Shown in pieces: positions 50,395 to 58,229 of a stretch of DNA of 64,000 nt. Each line of letters opens with the position of its first letter. The stretch's first letter is position 1. Under the pieces are notes generated by a model, which was not told the DNA's origin, did no database searches, and worked only from the letters and a program-made list of their open reading frames with translations. The translations under genes were made by a program, and so were the position numbers. Source of the stretch: Streptosporangium lutulentum (lineage in GTDB: Bacteria; Actinomycetota; Actinomycetes; Streptosporangiales; Streptosporangiaceae); contig NZ_JAUSQU010000001.1 in the NCBI RefSeq assembly GCF_030811455.1, forward strand, positions 496,001-560,000, written 5' to 3'.

Positions 50395-50863
50395 GATCAC
50401 GCTGACCGTCAACGGGATGATCCGGCAGGTCGAGGTGCCGGGGCGGAGGCTGCTGTCGGACTGCCTGCGGCACGATCTCGGCCTGACGGGCACCCACGTC
50501 GGCTGCGAGCACGGGGTCTGCGGATGCTGCACGGTGCTGCTGGACGGCGAACCCGTCCGGTCCTGCCTGACGTTCGCGGTCAGCGTGGACGGACACGAGA
50601 TCACCACCGTGGAGGGGCTCGCCGGGCAGGACGGTGAGCTGTCGCCGGTGCAGCGGGCCTTCGCCGAGTGCCACGGCCTGCAGTGCGGCTTCTGCACCCC
50701 CGGGTTCCTGTGTACGGTGACCGCCCTGCTGCGGGAGAACCCGGCGCCGACGGAGCAGGAGGTGCTGGAGGGCATCTCCGGCAACCTCTGCCGGTGCACG
50801 GGCTATCAGAACATCGTCAAGTCCGTCCATCGCGCGGCCGAGATCATGGCGGAGGAGTCGTGA
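50387..50863 (+). CDS. [2Fe-2S] subunit of the molybdenum hydroxylase
   Basis: A 158-residue small subunit with two [2Fe-2S] clusters. The plant-type ferredoxin cluster ligands are in GCEHGVCGCCTVLLDG (about residues 42-57), and the second helical cluster in LQCGFCTPGFLC and GNLCRCTGYQNI (about 100-140). GTG at 50387 overlaps the FAD-subunit gene by eight bases. It links the molybdenum site to FAD. Confidence 0.95.
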   Translation: MHEITLTVNGMIRQVEVPGRRLLSDCLRHDLGLTGTHVGCEHGVCGCCTVLLDGEPVRSCLTFAVSVDGHEITTVEGLAGQDGELSPVQRAFAECHGLQCGFCTPGFLCTVTALLRENPAPTEQEVLEGISGNLCRCTGYQNIVKSVHRAAEIMAEES

Positions 50864-50910
50864 GGGAGCGAAGCGGGCGAGCCGGTGGGCACGGCGGCGT
50901 TCGCGGACGC

Positions 50911-51004
50911 GAACTCCGAGCGGCGGGCCAGGAGGTCGTATGAGCGAGCGAGCCGGCGAACGCGAACGCGGACTCCGAGCGCCGGGTGAGGAGGCCGTAT
51001 GAGC
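50911..51004 (+). repeat. 59-bp-spaced duplication of the large-subunit start region
   Basis: A 35-bp unit containing ACTCCGAGCG, a purine-rich ribosome site and GTATGAGC occurs at 50911-50945 and 50970-51004 with few mismatches. The second copy supplies the real start of the large-subunit gene and the first makes the small frame at 50940. Confidence 0.8.
50940..51002 (+). CDS. 20-residue coupling ORF before the molybdenum subunit
   Basis: The first copy of the duplicated start region provides AGGAGG (50929-50934) and an ATG at 50940. The frame encodes 20 residues, mostly Glu, Arg and Ala, and ends with TGA at 51000-51002, overlapping the large-subunit ATG (50999) by four bases. It is probably translated and coupled to the large subunit, without a function of its own. 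Confidence 0.5.
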   Translation: MSERAGERERGLRAPGEEAV

Positions 51005-53386
51005 ACGAAGCTGTTCGGGGAGCCGGTCCAGCGACGGGAGGACCCCCGGCTGCTCACCGGGCAGGGGCGGTACCTGGACGACCTGGGCGCGGGCGCGTTC
51101 GAGGTGGCGTTCGTCCGGTCCCCGCACGCCCACGCCAGGATCCGCGACATCGACGTGTCGGACGCCCTGGAGGTGGAGGGGCTGGTGGCGATCTACACCT
51201 GGGAGGACCTGCCCACCCTCCTCGCCCAGCCGTTGCCGCTGCTCATCCCGCACCCGGCGCTGACCCACGGCCGCACCGCCCACGCTCTCGCCCGCGACGT
51301 CGTCAGGCACGTCGGCGAGCCCGTCGTGATGGTCGTCGCCCGCGACCGCTACCTCGCCGAGGACGCCTGCGCGCTCATCCGGGTGGACTACGAACTCCTC
51401 AAACCGGTGGTCGGCGTGGAGGAGGCGGCGCAGTCCGCGCAGCTCGTCCACGAGGACGTGCCGGGCAACGTCGGCGCGCACCTGGTCCAGGAGGTGCCCT
51501 CGGCGGGCGGGTTCGGCGCGCGGGAGGCGATCGAGGCCGCGCCGCACACGCTGGCCTTCCGGCTCGACATCGAGCGCAGCGCCTCCATGCCCCTGGAGGG
51601 GCGCGGGGTGTACGCCCGCTGGGACGCCGACGACCGGTCCCTGCGCGTCTACTCCAGCACCCAGACCTCCACCAGCGTCCGCATGGCCATCGCGGCCAAG
51701 CTCGGCCTGCCGCTGCCCAAGGTCGAGGTGATCGCGCCCGACGTGGGCGGCGGCTTCGGGGTCAAGATCGTGCATCCGTGGCCGGAGGAGGTCCTGGTCC
51801 CGTGGGCGGCGATCGTGCTCGGCCACGAGGTCAAGTGGACCGAGGACCGGCGCGAGCACTTCATCTCCTCCGCGCACGAGCGGGCCCAGGTGCAGTTCGT
51901 CAGGGTCGGATTCGACGACGACGGCCGGGTGCTCGGCCTCGACGTGAACATCCTGCACGACCACGGCGCCTACACGCCGTACGGGATCATCGTCCCGATC
52001 ATCACCTCCACCCAGCTCCTCGGCCCCTACAAGATCGGCGCCTACCGGGTCGAGTTCTCCTCGATCTACACCAACACCGTGCAGGTCACGCCGTACCGTG
52101 GGGCGGGCCGCCCGCAAGGGGTCTTCTGCATGGAGCGGACGATGGACCACATCGCCGAATACCTGGAGGCGGACCGTACGGCGGTGCGCGAGGCCAACTT
52201 CATCCAGCCCGGCGAGTTCCCCTACGACCAGGGCCTGATCTTTCAGGACGGACGGCCGCTGATCTACGACAGCGGCGACTACCCCGAGTCGCTGCGACTG
52301 CTCAAGGAGCTCATCGGCTGGGACGGCTTCCCCGACCTGAAGGCCCGGGCCGCGGCACAGGGGCGGAGGATCGGCATCGGCATCGGCTGCTACGTCGAGG
52401 GCACCGGAGTCGGCCCCTACGAGGGCGGTCACGTCCAGATCACCTCCGACGGCCGGGTGCACGTCTCCACCGGGCTCACCTCGCAGGGCCAGGGCCACGA
52501 GACGGTGTTCGCCCAGATCGCCGCGACCGAGCTCGGCGTGCCGCTGGAGCGGGTCTCGGTGGTCACCGGCGACACCCGCAGGTTCGGCTACGCGGTCGGC
52601 ACGTTCGCCTCGCGGGCCGCGGTGATGAGCGGCAACGCGATCGCCCTGGCGTGCAGGAAGGTCAGGGACAAGGCCCTGCGGATCGCCGCCGAGGCGCTGG
52701 AGGCCGACCCCCGCGACCTGGAGATCGTCGACGGCGAGGTGAAGGTGGTGGGCGCGCCCGGCGCCTCGATCTCGCTGGCGACGGTGGCGGTGCTGTCCAA
52801 CCCCCTGCGCTACGCCTTCGACTCCGAGACGGCCAGGGCGACCCAGTTCGCCGGGACGTCGTCCTTCGACCGGCCGCCGGTGGAGGCGGGAGACGAACCG
52901 GGGCTGGAAGGACGCGACTACTACTCGCCGATCCGCTCGACGTTCGCCTCCGGCATGCACGCGGCGATCGTCGAGACCGACCCGCTGACCGCCGAGATCC
53001 ACATCCTGCGCTACGCCGTCGTCCACGACTGCGGAAACCTGATCAATCCGATGATCGTGGAGGGGCAGATCCACGGCGGGGTCGCCCAGGGCGTCGGCGG
53101 AGCGCTGTACGAGCGCATGGTCTACGACGGTCACGGTCAGCTGCTGAACGCCTCGTTCATGGACTTCCTGATGCCCTACGCCACGGAGATCCCCCACATC
53201 GAGACCGCGCACCTGGAGACCCCGTCCCCGCTCAACCCCCTGGGCATCAAGGGCGCGGGCGAGGCCGGGGTCATCCCGGGCTCCGCGGTGATCGCCTCGG
53301 CCGTCGAGGACGCCGAGGGGATCAGGATCGACAAGATGCCGATCTCCCCGTCGGAGCTGTTCGACCTGCGCCGCGCCTCTTCCTGA
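50999..53386 (+). CDS. Molybdopterin-binding large subunit of a xanthine dehydrogenase/CO dehydrogenase-type hydroxylase
   Basis: A 795-residue molybdenum subunit. The N-terminal domain begins with GEPVQRREDPRLLTGQGRYLDD; the cofactor-binding regions include PDVGGGFGVKI, TPYRGAGRPQGVFCMERTMD and TGLTSQGQGHETVFAQIAA; the catalytic base Glu lies in LGIKGAGEAGVIPG near residue 760. The active-site loop PYRGAGR lacks the Cys-Ser of true CO dehydrogenase (form I), so CO is not the substrate. With an NCS2 nucleobase permease in the same operon, a purine or related heterocycle is the likely substrate. The coupling ORF and duplicated ribosome site precede it. Confidence 0.93.
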   Translation: MSTKLFGEPVQRREDPRLLTGQGRYLDDLGAGAFEVAFVRSPHAHARIRDIDVSDALEVEGLVAIYTWEDLPTLLAQPLPLLIPHPALTHGRTAHALARDVVRHVGEPVVMVVARDRYLAEDACALIRVDYELLKPVVGVEEAAQSAQLVHEDVPGNVGAHLVQEVPSAGGFGAREAIEAAPHTLAFRLDIERSASMPLEGRGVYARWDADDRSLRVYSSTQTSTSVRMAIAAKLGLPLPKVEVIAPDVGGGFGVKIVHPWPEEVLVPWAAIVLGHEVKWTEDRREHFISSAHERAQVQFVRVGFDDDGRVLGLDVNILHDHGAYTPYGIIVPIITSTQLLGPYKIGAYRVEFSSIYTNTVQVTPYRGAGRPQGVFCMERTMDHIAEYLEADRTAVREANFIQPGEFPYDQGLIFQDGRPLIYDSGDYPESLRLLKELIGWDGFPDLKARAAAQGRRIGIGIGCYVEGTGVGPYEGGHVQITSDGRVHVSTGLTSQGQGHETVFAQIAATELGVPLERVSVVTGDTRRFGYAVGTFASRAAVMSGNAIALACRKVRDKALRIAAEALEADPRDLEIVDGEVKVVGAPGASISLATVAVLSNPLRYAFDSETARATQFAGTSSFDRPPVEAGDEPGLEGRDYYSPIRSTFASGMHAAIVETDPLTAEIHILRYAVVHDCGNLINPMIVEGQIHGGVAQGVGGALYERMVYDGHGQLLNASFMDFLMPYATEIPHIETAHLETPSPLNPLGIKGAGEAGVIPGSAVIASAVEDAEGIRIDKMPISPSELFDLRRASS

Positions 53387-53416
53387 GGACCCCGGTGCTC
53401 GCCGTACGACTGCGGG

Positions 53417-53443
53417 CGGCGCCGCCGTGGTTCCCCGGCGCCG
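53417..53443. terminator. Possible shared terminator between convergent genes
   Basis: CGGCGCCG at 53417-53424 and again at 53436-53443 (self-complementary arms) can form an 8-bp stem between the hydroxylase and MFS genes, which converge with 70 bp between them. No U tract. Confidence 0.35.
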
Positions 53444-53456
53444 GACCGGCCGAAGG

Positions 53457-54701
53457 TCAGGCGCCGACCGGGTCCGTGGCGGGTAGGTCGCGCATCGTGC
53501 GCAGGGGGGAGAGCAGGAGCGGCACCAGGGCCAGCAGCGCCAGCACGGCACTGATCCACAGCGTGGTGCGGGCGCCGAAGAACTCGCCCAGCGCTCCTCC
53601 GGCCAGGCCGCCGAGGGGAATGGTGCCCCACACGACGAAGCGCATGGTGGCGTTCATCCGGCCGAGCATGTGCTCGGGAGTGACGCTCTGGCGGAAGCTG
53701 ACCTGGCCGACGTTGTAGAGCACCGCGCCGACCCCGCTCATGAACATGGCGACCGCGAACAGCAGGATTCTCCATCCGGGCTCGGTGAGCGGGATCAGGA
53801 GCATGAACGGCGAGGTCACGAGGACGGACAGCCAGATGATCCGAGCCGTGCCGACCCGGCGGCCGACCACGCCCACGACCGCCGCGCTGCTGAGCCCGCC
53901 GAGGGCGCCCGCCGAGAACAGCAGGCCGATGACGCCGGGGGAGAGCTCCAGCACCCGGGCCAGAAAGATCATTTCGACGGCCGCCGTCATCCCGCCGCTG
54001 AAGTTGGCGGTGGCGGTGGAGGCGGCGATCATCCGCAGGATCCGGTGTGTGGCCACGAACCGCAGCCCCTCGCCGATCTCCTTGGTCAGGCTTCGCCGGG
54101 CCGCCCGGTCCGGCACCTGCTCGACGGCGTCGATCCGCCACAGGAACAGCGCCGAGCCCAGGAAGCTGATGGCGTCCGCGAGCACCGCGACCGGCGCGGT
54201 GAGCACCTGGACCAGCAGGCCGCCCAGACCGGGTCCGGCCACGCCCGCCGTCGTCCGCACGATCTCCAGCTTGGCGTTGCCGTCGACCAGTCGCTCCCGC
54301 CCGACCAGACTCGGCAGGTAACTCTGGTAGGAGATGTCGAAGAAGACCGTGGCCAGTCCCATGCAGAGCGCCACGCCGTACAGGTGGGGGAGGGTCAGCC
54401 CGCCGAACCACCACGCGATCGGCACCGACGCCAGCAGCGCGCCGCGGACCAGGTCGGAGATGATCAGGATCCGCCGCCTGCGCATCCGGTCCACCCACAC
54501 CCCGGCGGGCAGCCCCACCAGCAGGAACGCGGCGGTCTCGGCCGCGACCAGCAGGCCGGTCTCGAACTCGCTCGCCTGGAGTGCGAGCACCGCGACCAGC
54601 GGAAGTGCGAGCAGGCTGACCTGCGTGCCGAACTGGCTGATCGTGTCGGCACCGAACAGGCGCATGAAGTTCCGGTGCCGGAACAGGCTGGGGGAGGTCA
54701 C
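53457..54701 (-). CDS. MFS transporter, EntS-like
   Basis: A 414-residue major facilitator of the EntS/MFS_3 exporter-like group with twelve predicted helices. Landmarks are SLFRHRNFMRLFGADTISQFGTQVSLLALPLVAV at the start, GLPAGVWVDRMRRRRILIISDL between helices 2 and 3, ISYQSYLPSLVGRERLVDGNAKLE and GRMNATMRFVVWGTIPLGGLAGGALGE. Relatives export siderophores or drugs. The neighbouring genes give no hint of substrate. Confidence 0.9.
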   Translation of the reverse strand: MTSPSLFRHRNFMRLFGADTISQFGTQVSLLALPLVAVLALQASEFETGLLVAAETAAFLLVGLPAGVWVDRMRRRRILIISDLVRGALLASVPIAWWFGGLTLPHLYGVALCMGLATVFFDISYQSYLPSLVGRERLVDGNAKLEIVRTTAGVAGPGLGGLLVQVLTAPVAVLADAISFLGSALFLWRIDAVEQVPDRAARRSLTKEIGEGLRFVATHRILRMIAASTATANFSGGMTAAVEMIFLARVLELSPGVIGLLFSAGALGGLSSAAVVGVVGRRVGTARIIWLSVLVTSPFMLLIPLTEPGWRILLFAVAMFMSGVGAVLYNVGQVSFRQSVTPEHMLGRMNATMRFVVWGTIPLGGLAGGALGEFFGARTTLWISAVLALLALVPLLLSPLRTMRDLPATDPVGA

Positions 54702-54741
54702 CGGGGCATGCTGACGGGCTTCCCGATCAAAAGCAACACCT

Positions 54742-54877
54742 TTACTCCGCTGCTGGAGCCGAGCCGACAGCCGAGGTCCCGAAGGAGGCCGTTATCTCGG
54801 CGGCATCCTCATAGGCGAAGGCGTCCTCGTCATTACCGATCTCAGCCCTGATCGCGCCTCTTGCGAAGCGTGGCCAT
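54742..54877 (-). pseudogene. Decayed or frameshifted small ORF
   Basis: An ATG at 54877 behind AGAGGAAC reads only 11 residues (MATLRKRRDQG) before a stop. A neighbouring frame through the same DNA continues as GAIRAEIGNDEDAFAYEDAAEI and on to ASFGTSAVGSAPAAE, ending at 54742 with good codon bias. A third frame upstream (about 54875-55007) reads plausibly as GIPPEEAARHVGRLFVALPHG but has no start codon. The 311-bp gap therefore looks like one or two small genes broken by frameshifts, or chance frames in GC-rich DNA. Confidence 0.3.
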
Positions 54878-55007
54878 CGGTCGTGTTCCTCTCGACGGAG
54901 CGTCCGTGGGGTAAGGCGACGAACAGCCGGCCGACGTGCCGCGCTGCCTCCTCCGGGGGTATGCCCCACCGCTTGAGCGGTCCGCAAAGGACACGGACAC
55001 CTCCCTG

Positions 55008-55316
55008 TCAGGCGATCCGGTAATGGTTGTCGTCAACGGTGGCGACGACCTCGAGCCGTCCTCCGAGCGCCTGGACATAGGCCGTTAATGTGCTTAGCGT
55101 CGCTGCGCCCAGTTCCCCGCGCTCGATCGCGGAAATCCTCTCCTGTCGCACGTGCATCCGCTCCGCGACGTCGGCCTGGCGCAGTCCCAACTGCTTGCGT
55201 ACGGTGGCCAGTCTGATGGCGGTGACGGTCTTGGCCGCGTCCTCGTCGATCGCGGCGATGTCCTCCTCGTCGAAGATCTCGTGCTTGACGTCGTCCCACG
55301 AGTGGAATGTGGTCAT
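55008..55316 (-). CDS. HigA-type antitoxin with XRE helix-turn-helix
   Basis: A 102-residue antitoxin. The N-terminal 40 residues are acidic; the helix-turn-helix (about 42-95) reads ATVRKQLGLRQADVAERMHVRQERISAIERGELGAATLSTLTAYVQALGGRLEVVA. The ATG at 55316 overlaps the toxin stop by four bases. The protein should bind and neutralise the toxin and repress the operon at the dyad upstream of the toxin gene. Confidence 0.9.
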   Translation of the reverse strand: MTTFHSWDDVKHEIFDEEDIAAIDEDAAKTVTAIRLATVRKQLGLRQADVAERMHVRQERISAIERGELGAATLSTLTAYVQALGGRLEVVATVDDNHYRIA

Positions 55317-55696
55317 CGCTGCTGCTCCTTCGGTGATGCTTCCAGCCATTCGATCCATTCGGCGAAGCGATCCTCCGCGAGCGGTATCGCCTTCTCGTAC
55401 CAGGCTTCCCACTGGCCGGCCTTGTCACCGGCGACGAGAAGTACGGCGTTGCGACGGGGATCGAAGGCGAACAGGATTCTCACCTCGCTCCGTCCTGATG
55501 ATCCGGGACGGAGCTCCTTCATATTTTGCAGGACCGACCCTGTGATCCTGTCAACCAGTGGCCTTCCGAGGCCAGGCCCGATTTCGACGAGAGTCTGGAT
55601 GGCCTGGCCGATCAGTCTGGACGTCGCACGATCGGTTGCCCTCATCGCGTGCAACCACTCTCGAACCTCCCCCGTCATTTCTAAGTTCCATGCCAT
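55313..55696 (-). CDS. RelE/HigB-type toxin (Gp49-like family)
   Basis: A 127-residue toxin of the phage-derived Gp49-like/HigB group in the RelE superfamily. Characteristic segments are VREWLHAMRATDRATSRLIGQAIQTLVEIGPGLGRPLVDRI, MKELRPGSSGRSEVRILFAFDPRRNAVLLVAGDKAGQW, and WYEKAIPLAEDRFAEW. These toxins cleave mRNA on the ribosome. Toxin comes before antitoxin, as in higBA. AAGGAGG precedes the ATG at 55696. An AT-rich operator lies 9 bp upstream. Confidence 0.9.
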   Translation of the reverse strand: MAWNLEMTGEVREWLHAMRATDRATSRLIGQAIQTLVEIGPGLGRPLVDRITGSVLQNMKELRPGSSGRSEVRILFAFDPRRNAVLLVAGDKAGQWEAWYEKAIPLAEDRFAEWIEWLEASPKEQQR

Positions 55697-55705
55697 GACC
55701 AGCCT

Positions 55706-55735
55706 CCTTCATAGTATGCACGCATACTATGAAGG
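55706..55735. promoter_or_regulatory. Palindromic operator of the toxin-antitoxin operon
   Basis: A perfect 14-bp inverted repeat CCTTCATAGTATGC / GCATACTATGAAGG separated by two bases lies directly upstream of the toxin start and includes part of its ribosome site. CATACT-type sequence in it could be the -10. Such dyads are the usual binding sites of HigA-type antitoxins. Confidence 0.85.
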
Positions 55736-55974
55736 GCAAGATTGTCGCAATGGGTGTTCGCAAAAACTCGCTTCGTGTTCCTTGGTGGATCCAAGTAAGG
55801 GTTCGTACTGTTAGCCCGAAACGCTATGGGAACCTATACGGACCTGGGCTCGGGTATTCCTCGGTGTTTCTCCCCGGGGTGGTGATCTGGGAGAAGGGCC
55901 GGAAAGTGTCGGGGGTGGCCGGTAGCGTTGGTGACCGGTGAGGTCATCTGGGCTGGCGGTGGCCAGGGTCGGGG

Positions 55975-56192
55975 GTGGGCGAAGTGGCGGTGCTGATGGC
56001 GACGGCATCGTGTACCGCCCACCGGGCAGCGCTGGAGACCGGCGGCGAGGCGGTGGGTGAGCGGACGCTGGTGCGGCGGGTGGGCTGGCTGGCCGCGCTG
56101 GCTCAGACCATGACCACACAGATCCTCGCCGAACGCTGGACCGATGCGGCCCTGACCGCACTCGCCTCGGGTAAAAGCGGTGACGGGCGGGG
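55975..56192 (+). pseudogene. N-terminal part of the TnpB-like gene, in a different frame
   Basis: From a GTG at 55975 the frame encodes about 70 residues with natural composition (ATASCTAHRAALETGGEA, LVRRVGWLAALAQTMTTQILAERW) and then breaks into an Arg/Cys-rich shadow after residue 70. The frame at 56193 continues with good protein. The change of frame occurs at the run GGGGG at 56189-56193. I read the two parts as one gene separated by a one-base indel or a -1 slip. Confidence 0.5.
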
Positions 56193-57989
56193 GTGCATCG
56201 GCGGGCGGTGCTGGCGGCGGTGCTCGCGACCTGGCCGGTCGACCCATCCAAGCGATCGGAGGCGGAATGGCAAGCGGTGCGCGCGGCACTACCCGCCGGG
56301 ACGAGCGCGGCGCAGATCCGTAACCGCACCCGGCAGGTCCGCGCGTATCTGGCCGAGCACCAGCGGTTGCCCGCTGATGTGACCGAGGTGGAGGGTGCGC
56401 CGATGGTGGCGGCGCAGGTGCTACTGGCGGCGGCCGACAAACAGCTGGTCACCCTGACCCGCGCCACCCCCGCAGACGCCACCCCCGCAGACGCCACCGC
56501 CTCGGACGGGCCACCGGCAGGTGCGGGTGACGGGCCCGGTGGGCCGCAGGCGGCGGTGTTGCGGGTGCGGCTGCCTTTGTGCCCAGCCCCGCTTTCATGG
56601 GCCGATTGGGCGTGGCGTGTGATCGTGTTCACGCTGCCGCCACACGTACCCACTCACGCCACCTGGTGCACGCCCACGCTACGGGTGGCCACACACCGGC
56701 TGCGGGTCGATCTGCCGTTCACCGTCTCGATCCCAACTGCTGCGGCAGCGGGGCATCGGGTGGGGCTGGGGTTGGATTGGGGGGTGAACACGTTGCTGAC
56801 CGGCACCGTCGCCCGCCTGACCGACCCACCCGGCGCCTCGGCCGGCGGGCCGGGCAGCGGGTCGGGTGCCGGCCCTGCGGGTGGGCGGGTGTTCTCCGAT
56901 GGGCGGATGCTGCGCTACGACGCCACCGCGATCTCCGCGAAACTGCACCGACTGCGCGCCCACCGCGAACACCTGGCCGTCGAACGTGATCACTACGCCG
57001 CCCTGCTGTCGGGGTTATGCGCCCCGGACCTGCAGTGGGCCGACCTGCACACCCGGCACGCCCGCACCGAAGCCGACCACGAACGTATCTGCGCAAGGAT
57101 CCGCAACCTCAATCACGCCCTGGCCCGGTCGGCGGCCCGCTGGGCAGTGGACCAAGTGATGGCGACCGGCTGCGGCGTCATCTACCTCGAAGATTTGGCC
57201 ACGTTGGAGGCGCGCGGGCGTCGCCGGGGTAATGCCCGGCTGTCGGGGCAGGTCCGCGGAATGGTGGTGGCCGCGATCCGGCACCTGGCCGCCAAAGCCG
57301 GCATCGCCGTGGTCACCGTCCCCGCGCGGGGCACCTCGAAGTACTGCCCGCGCTGCGGCACCGGCACCAGCCCTCTGAAGCACGTGGCGGCGCCGGACCA
57401 GCCCAGCCGGGCGGGCTGGAAATGGGCGCGCTGCTCGTGTGGGCTCTCGGCGGATCGGGATTGGGCCGCCGCCGAGCGGATCGTGGCCCGCGGTCTGCTG
57501 GGTCAGGCCCATACCCGCACCGACCGGGCCACCGGCCACCGCACCATCACCATCGTGGTGGAGGGCAACGTCGCCCGCGCCCGGCGCCCCCGCGCTGAGA
57601 CCCGGCGGGTACGCCGGGCCAACCGTAGCGGCCGCGACACTTTCATCCGTCCCGGCCGTCCCGGCCGTCCCGGCCCCACCCCGGGCAAGGGCCGGCCCAC
57701 GCCTAAACGCCCCGGACGGCCCACTCCGGCAGTCCGGGATGAGGCCGGGCTCGCATCGACTTTTCGCCGTGTGCCGGAGTGGCGTACGGTTCCCGCCCCC
57801 ACCGCGGTGGGACAGCGTCCGGCGGGACACGAACCCCAGAGCGGCCACCTTGCGGTGACCCGCTCAGGTCGTGCACGCGATTTCCAGCACCGGACCGGTT
57901 TCCACCGCGCCCGCGCCACCCCCGTCCTCCGCCTCAGCGCGGACTACGGACCCCGCGCGGGAACGGCCACACCGGCCCGGAATGTCTGA
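56193..57989 (+). CDS. TnpB-like RNA-guided nuclease/transposon protein, main part
   Basis: A 598-residue frame containing a complete RuvC-type nuclease of the TnpB/OrfB family. The three catalytic acids are present: Asp195 in GLGLDWGVNT, Glu333 in IYLEDLATL, Asp423 in SADRDWAAAERI. The zinc ribbon ligands are CPRC (385-388) and CSC (414-416). The usual DRDvNAA is DRDWAAA, with Asn replaced by Ala. Residues after about 475 are Pro/Arg-rich, without domain features, and probably correspond to DNA that acts as the guide-RNA scaffold and right end of the element. No TnpA transposase is adjacent. Members either support transposon maintenance by RNA-guided cleavage or are domesticated. Confidence 0.8.
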   Translation: MHRRAVLAAVLATWPVDPSKRSEAEWQAVRAALPAGTSAAQIRNRTRQVRAYLAEHQRLPADVTEVEGAPMVAAQVLLAAADKQLVTLTRATPADATPADATASDGPPAGAGDGPGGPQAAVLRVRLPLCPAPLSWADWAWRVIVFTLPPHVPTHATWCTPTLRVATHRLRVDLPFTVSIPTAAAAGHRVGLGLDWGVNTLLTGTVARLTDPPGASAGGPGSGSGAGPAGGRVFSDGRMLRYDATAISAKLHRLRAHREHLAVERDHYAALLSGLCAPDLQWADLHTRHARTEADHERICARIRNLNHALARSAARWAVDQVMATGCGVIYLEDLATLEARGRRRGNARLSGQVRGMVVAAIRHLAAKAGIAVVTVPARGTSKYCPRCGTGTSPLKHVAAPDQPSRAGWKWARCSCGLSADRDWAAAERIVARGLLGQAHTRTDRATGHRTITIVVEGNVARARRPRAETRRVRRANRSGRDTFIRPGRPGRPGPTPGKGRPTPKRPGRPTPAVRDEAGLASTFRRVPEWRTVPAPTAVGQRPAGHEPQSGHLAVTRSGRARDFQHRTGFHRARATPVLRLSADYGPRAGTATPARNV

Positions 57990-58000
57990 AATCCTCAGAC
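57984..58000 (+). other. Hairpin at the 3' end of the TnpB-like gene
   Basis: GTCTGA-AATCC-TCAGAC is a perfect six-bp stem with a five-base loop that contains the stop codon of the TnpB-like frame. It may mark the element's right end or a terminator; it differs from the CCCCGG/CCGGGG type at 32693. Confidence 0.45.
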
Positions 58001-58098
58001 AACCACAGGAAATCGAAGACGCTTCCTGGGCGGGGTGAACCTTGCTTGAAGGAATCCGGCTGGGTATCGGGAGATTCCGTCGACCGTGGCCATGGACC

Positions 58099-58218
58099 AT
58101 GTCGGACAGGTTGTGGGAACGGATTAAGTCGTTGCTGTCAAAGACGGAGCGCTGGCATTTCGGATATAAACGGCCTGATGACCGTAAAACGCCGTGTGAG
58201 GCCAGGTTTGTGCTCTAC
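58099..58218 (+). pseudogene. N-terminal scrap of an IS5-family transposase
   Basis: The frame from ATG 58099 begins MSDRLWERIKSLLSKTERWH, then GYKRPDDRKTPCEARFVLY, matching the DUF4096-type N-terminus of IS5-family transposases (SDELWERIEPLLP...GRKRLDDRKALCGILFVL). The similarity stops at about 58218, just before the next gene. The DDE catalytic domain is absent, so this is a relic. Confidence 0.65.
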
Positions 58219-58229
58219 TGTCGGGCCGT

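Noticed and set aside
50999-53386. True carbon monoxide dehydrogenase
   Set aside because: The active-site loop is PYRGAGR and lacks the Cys-Ser of form I CoxL; the linked nucleobase permease points to a heterocycle.
54742-54877. Calling the acidic peptide a RiPP precursor
   Set aside because: No maturation enzyme is adjacent and the frame lacks a start codon without assuming a frameshift.
56193-57600. Reading the TnpB-like protein as a Cas12 effector
   Set aside because: No CRISPR array or cas1/cas2 is present, and size and zinc ribbon fit TnpB.
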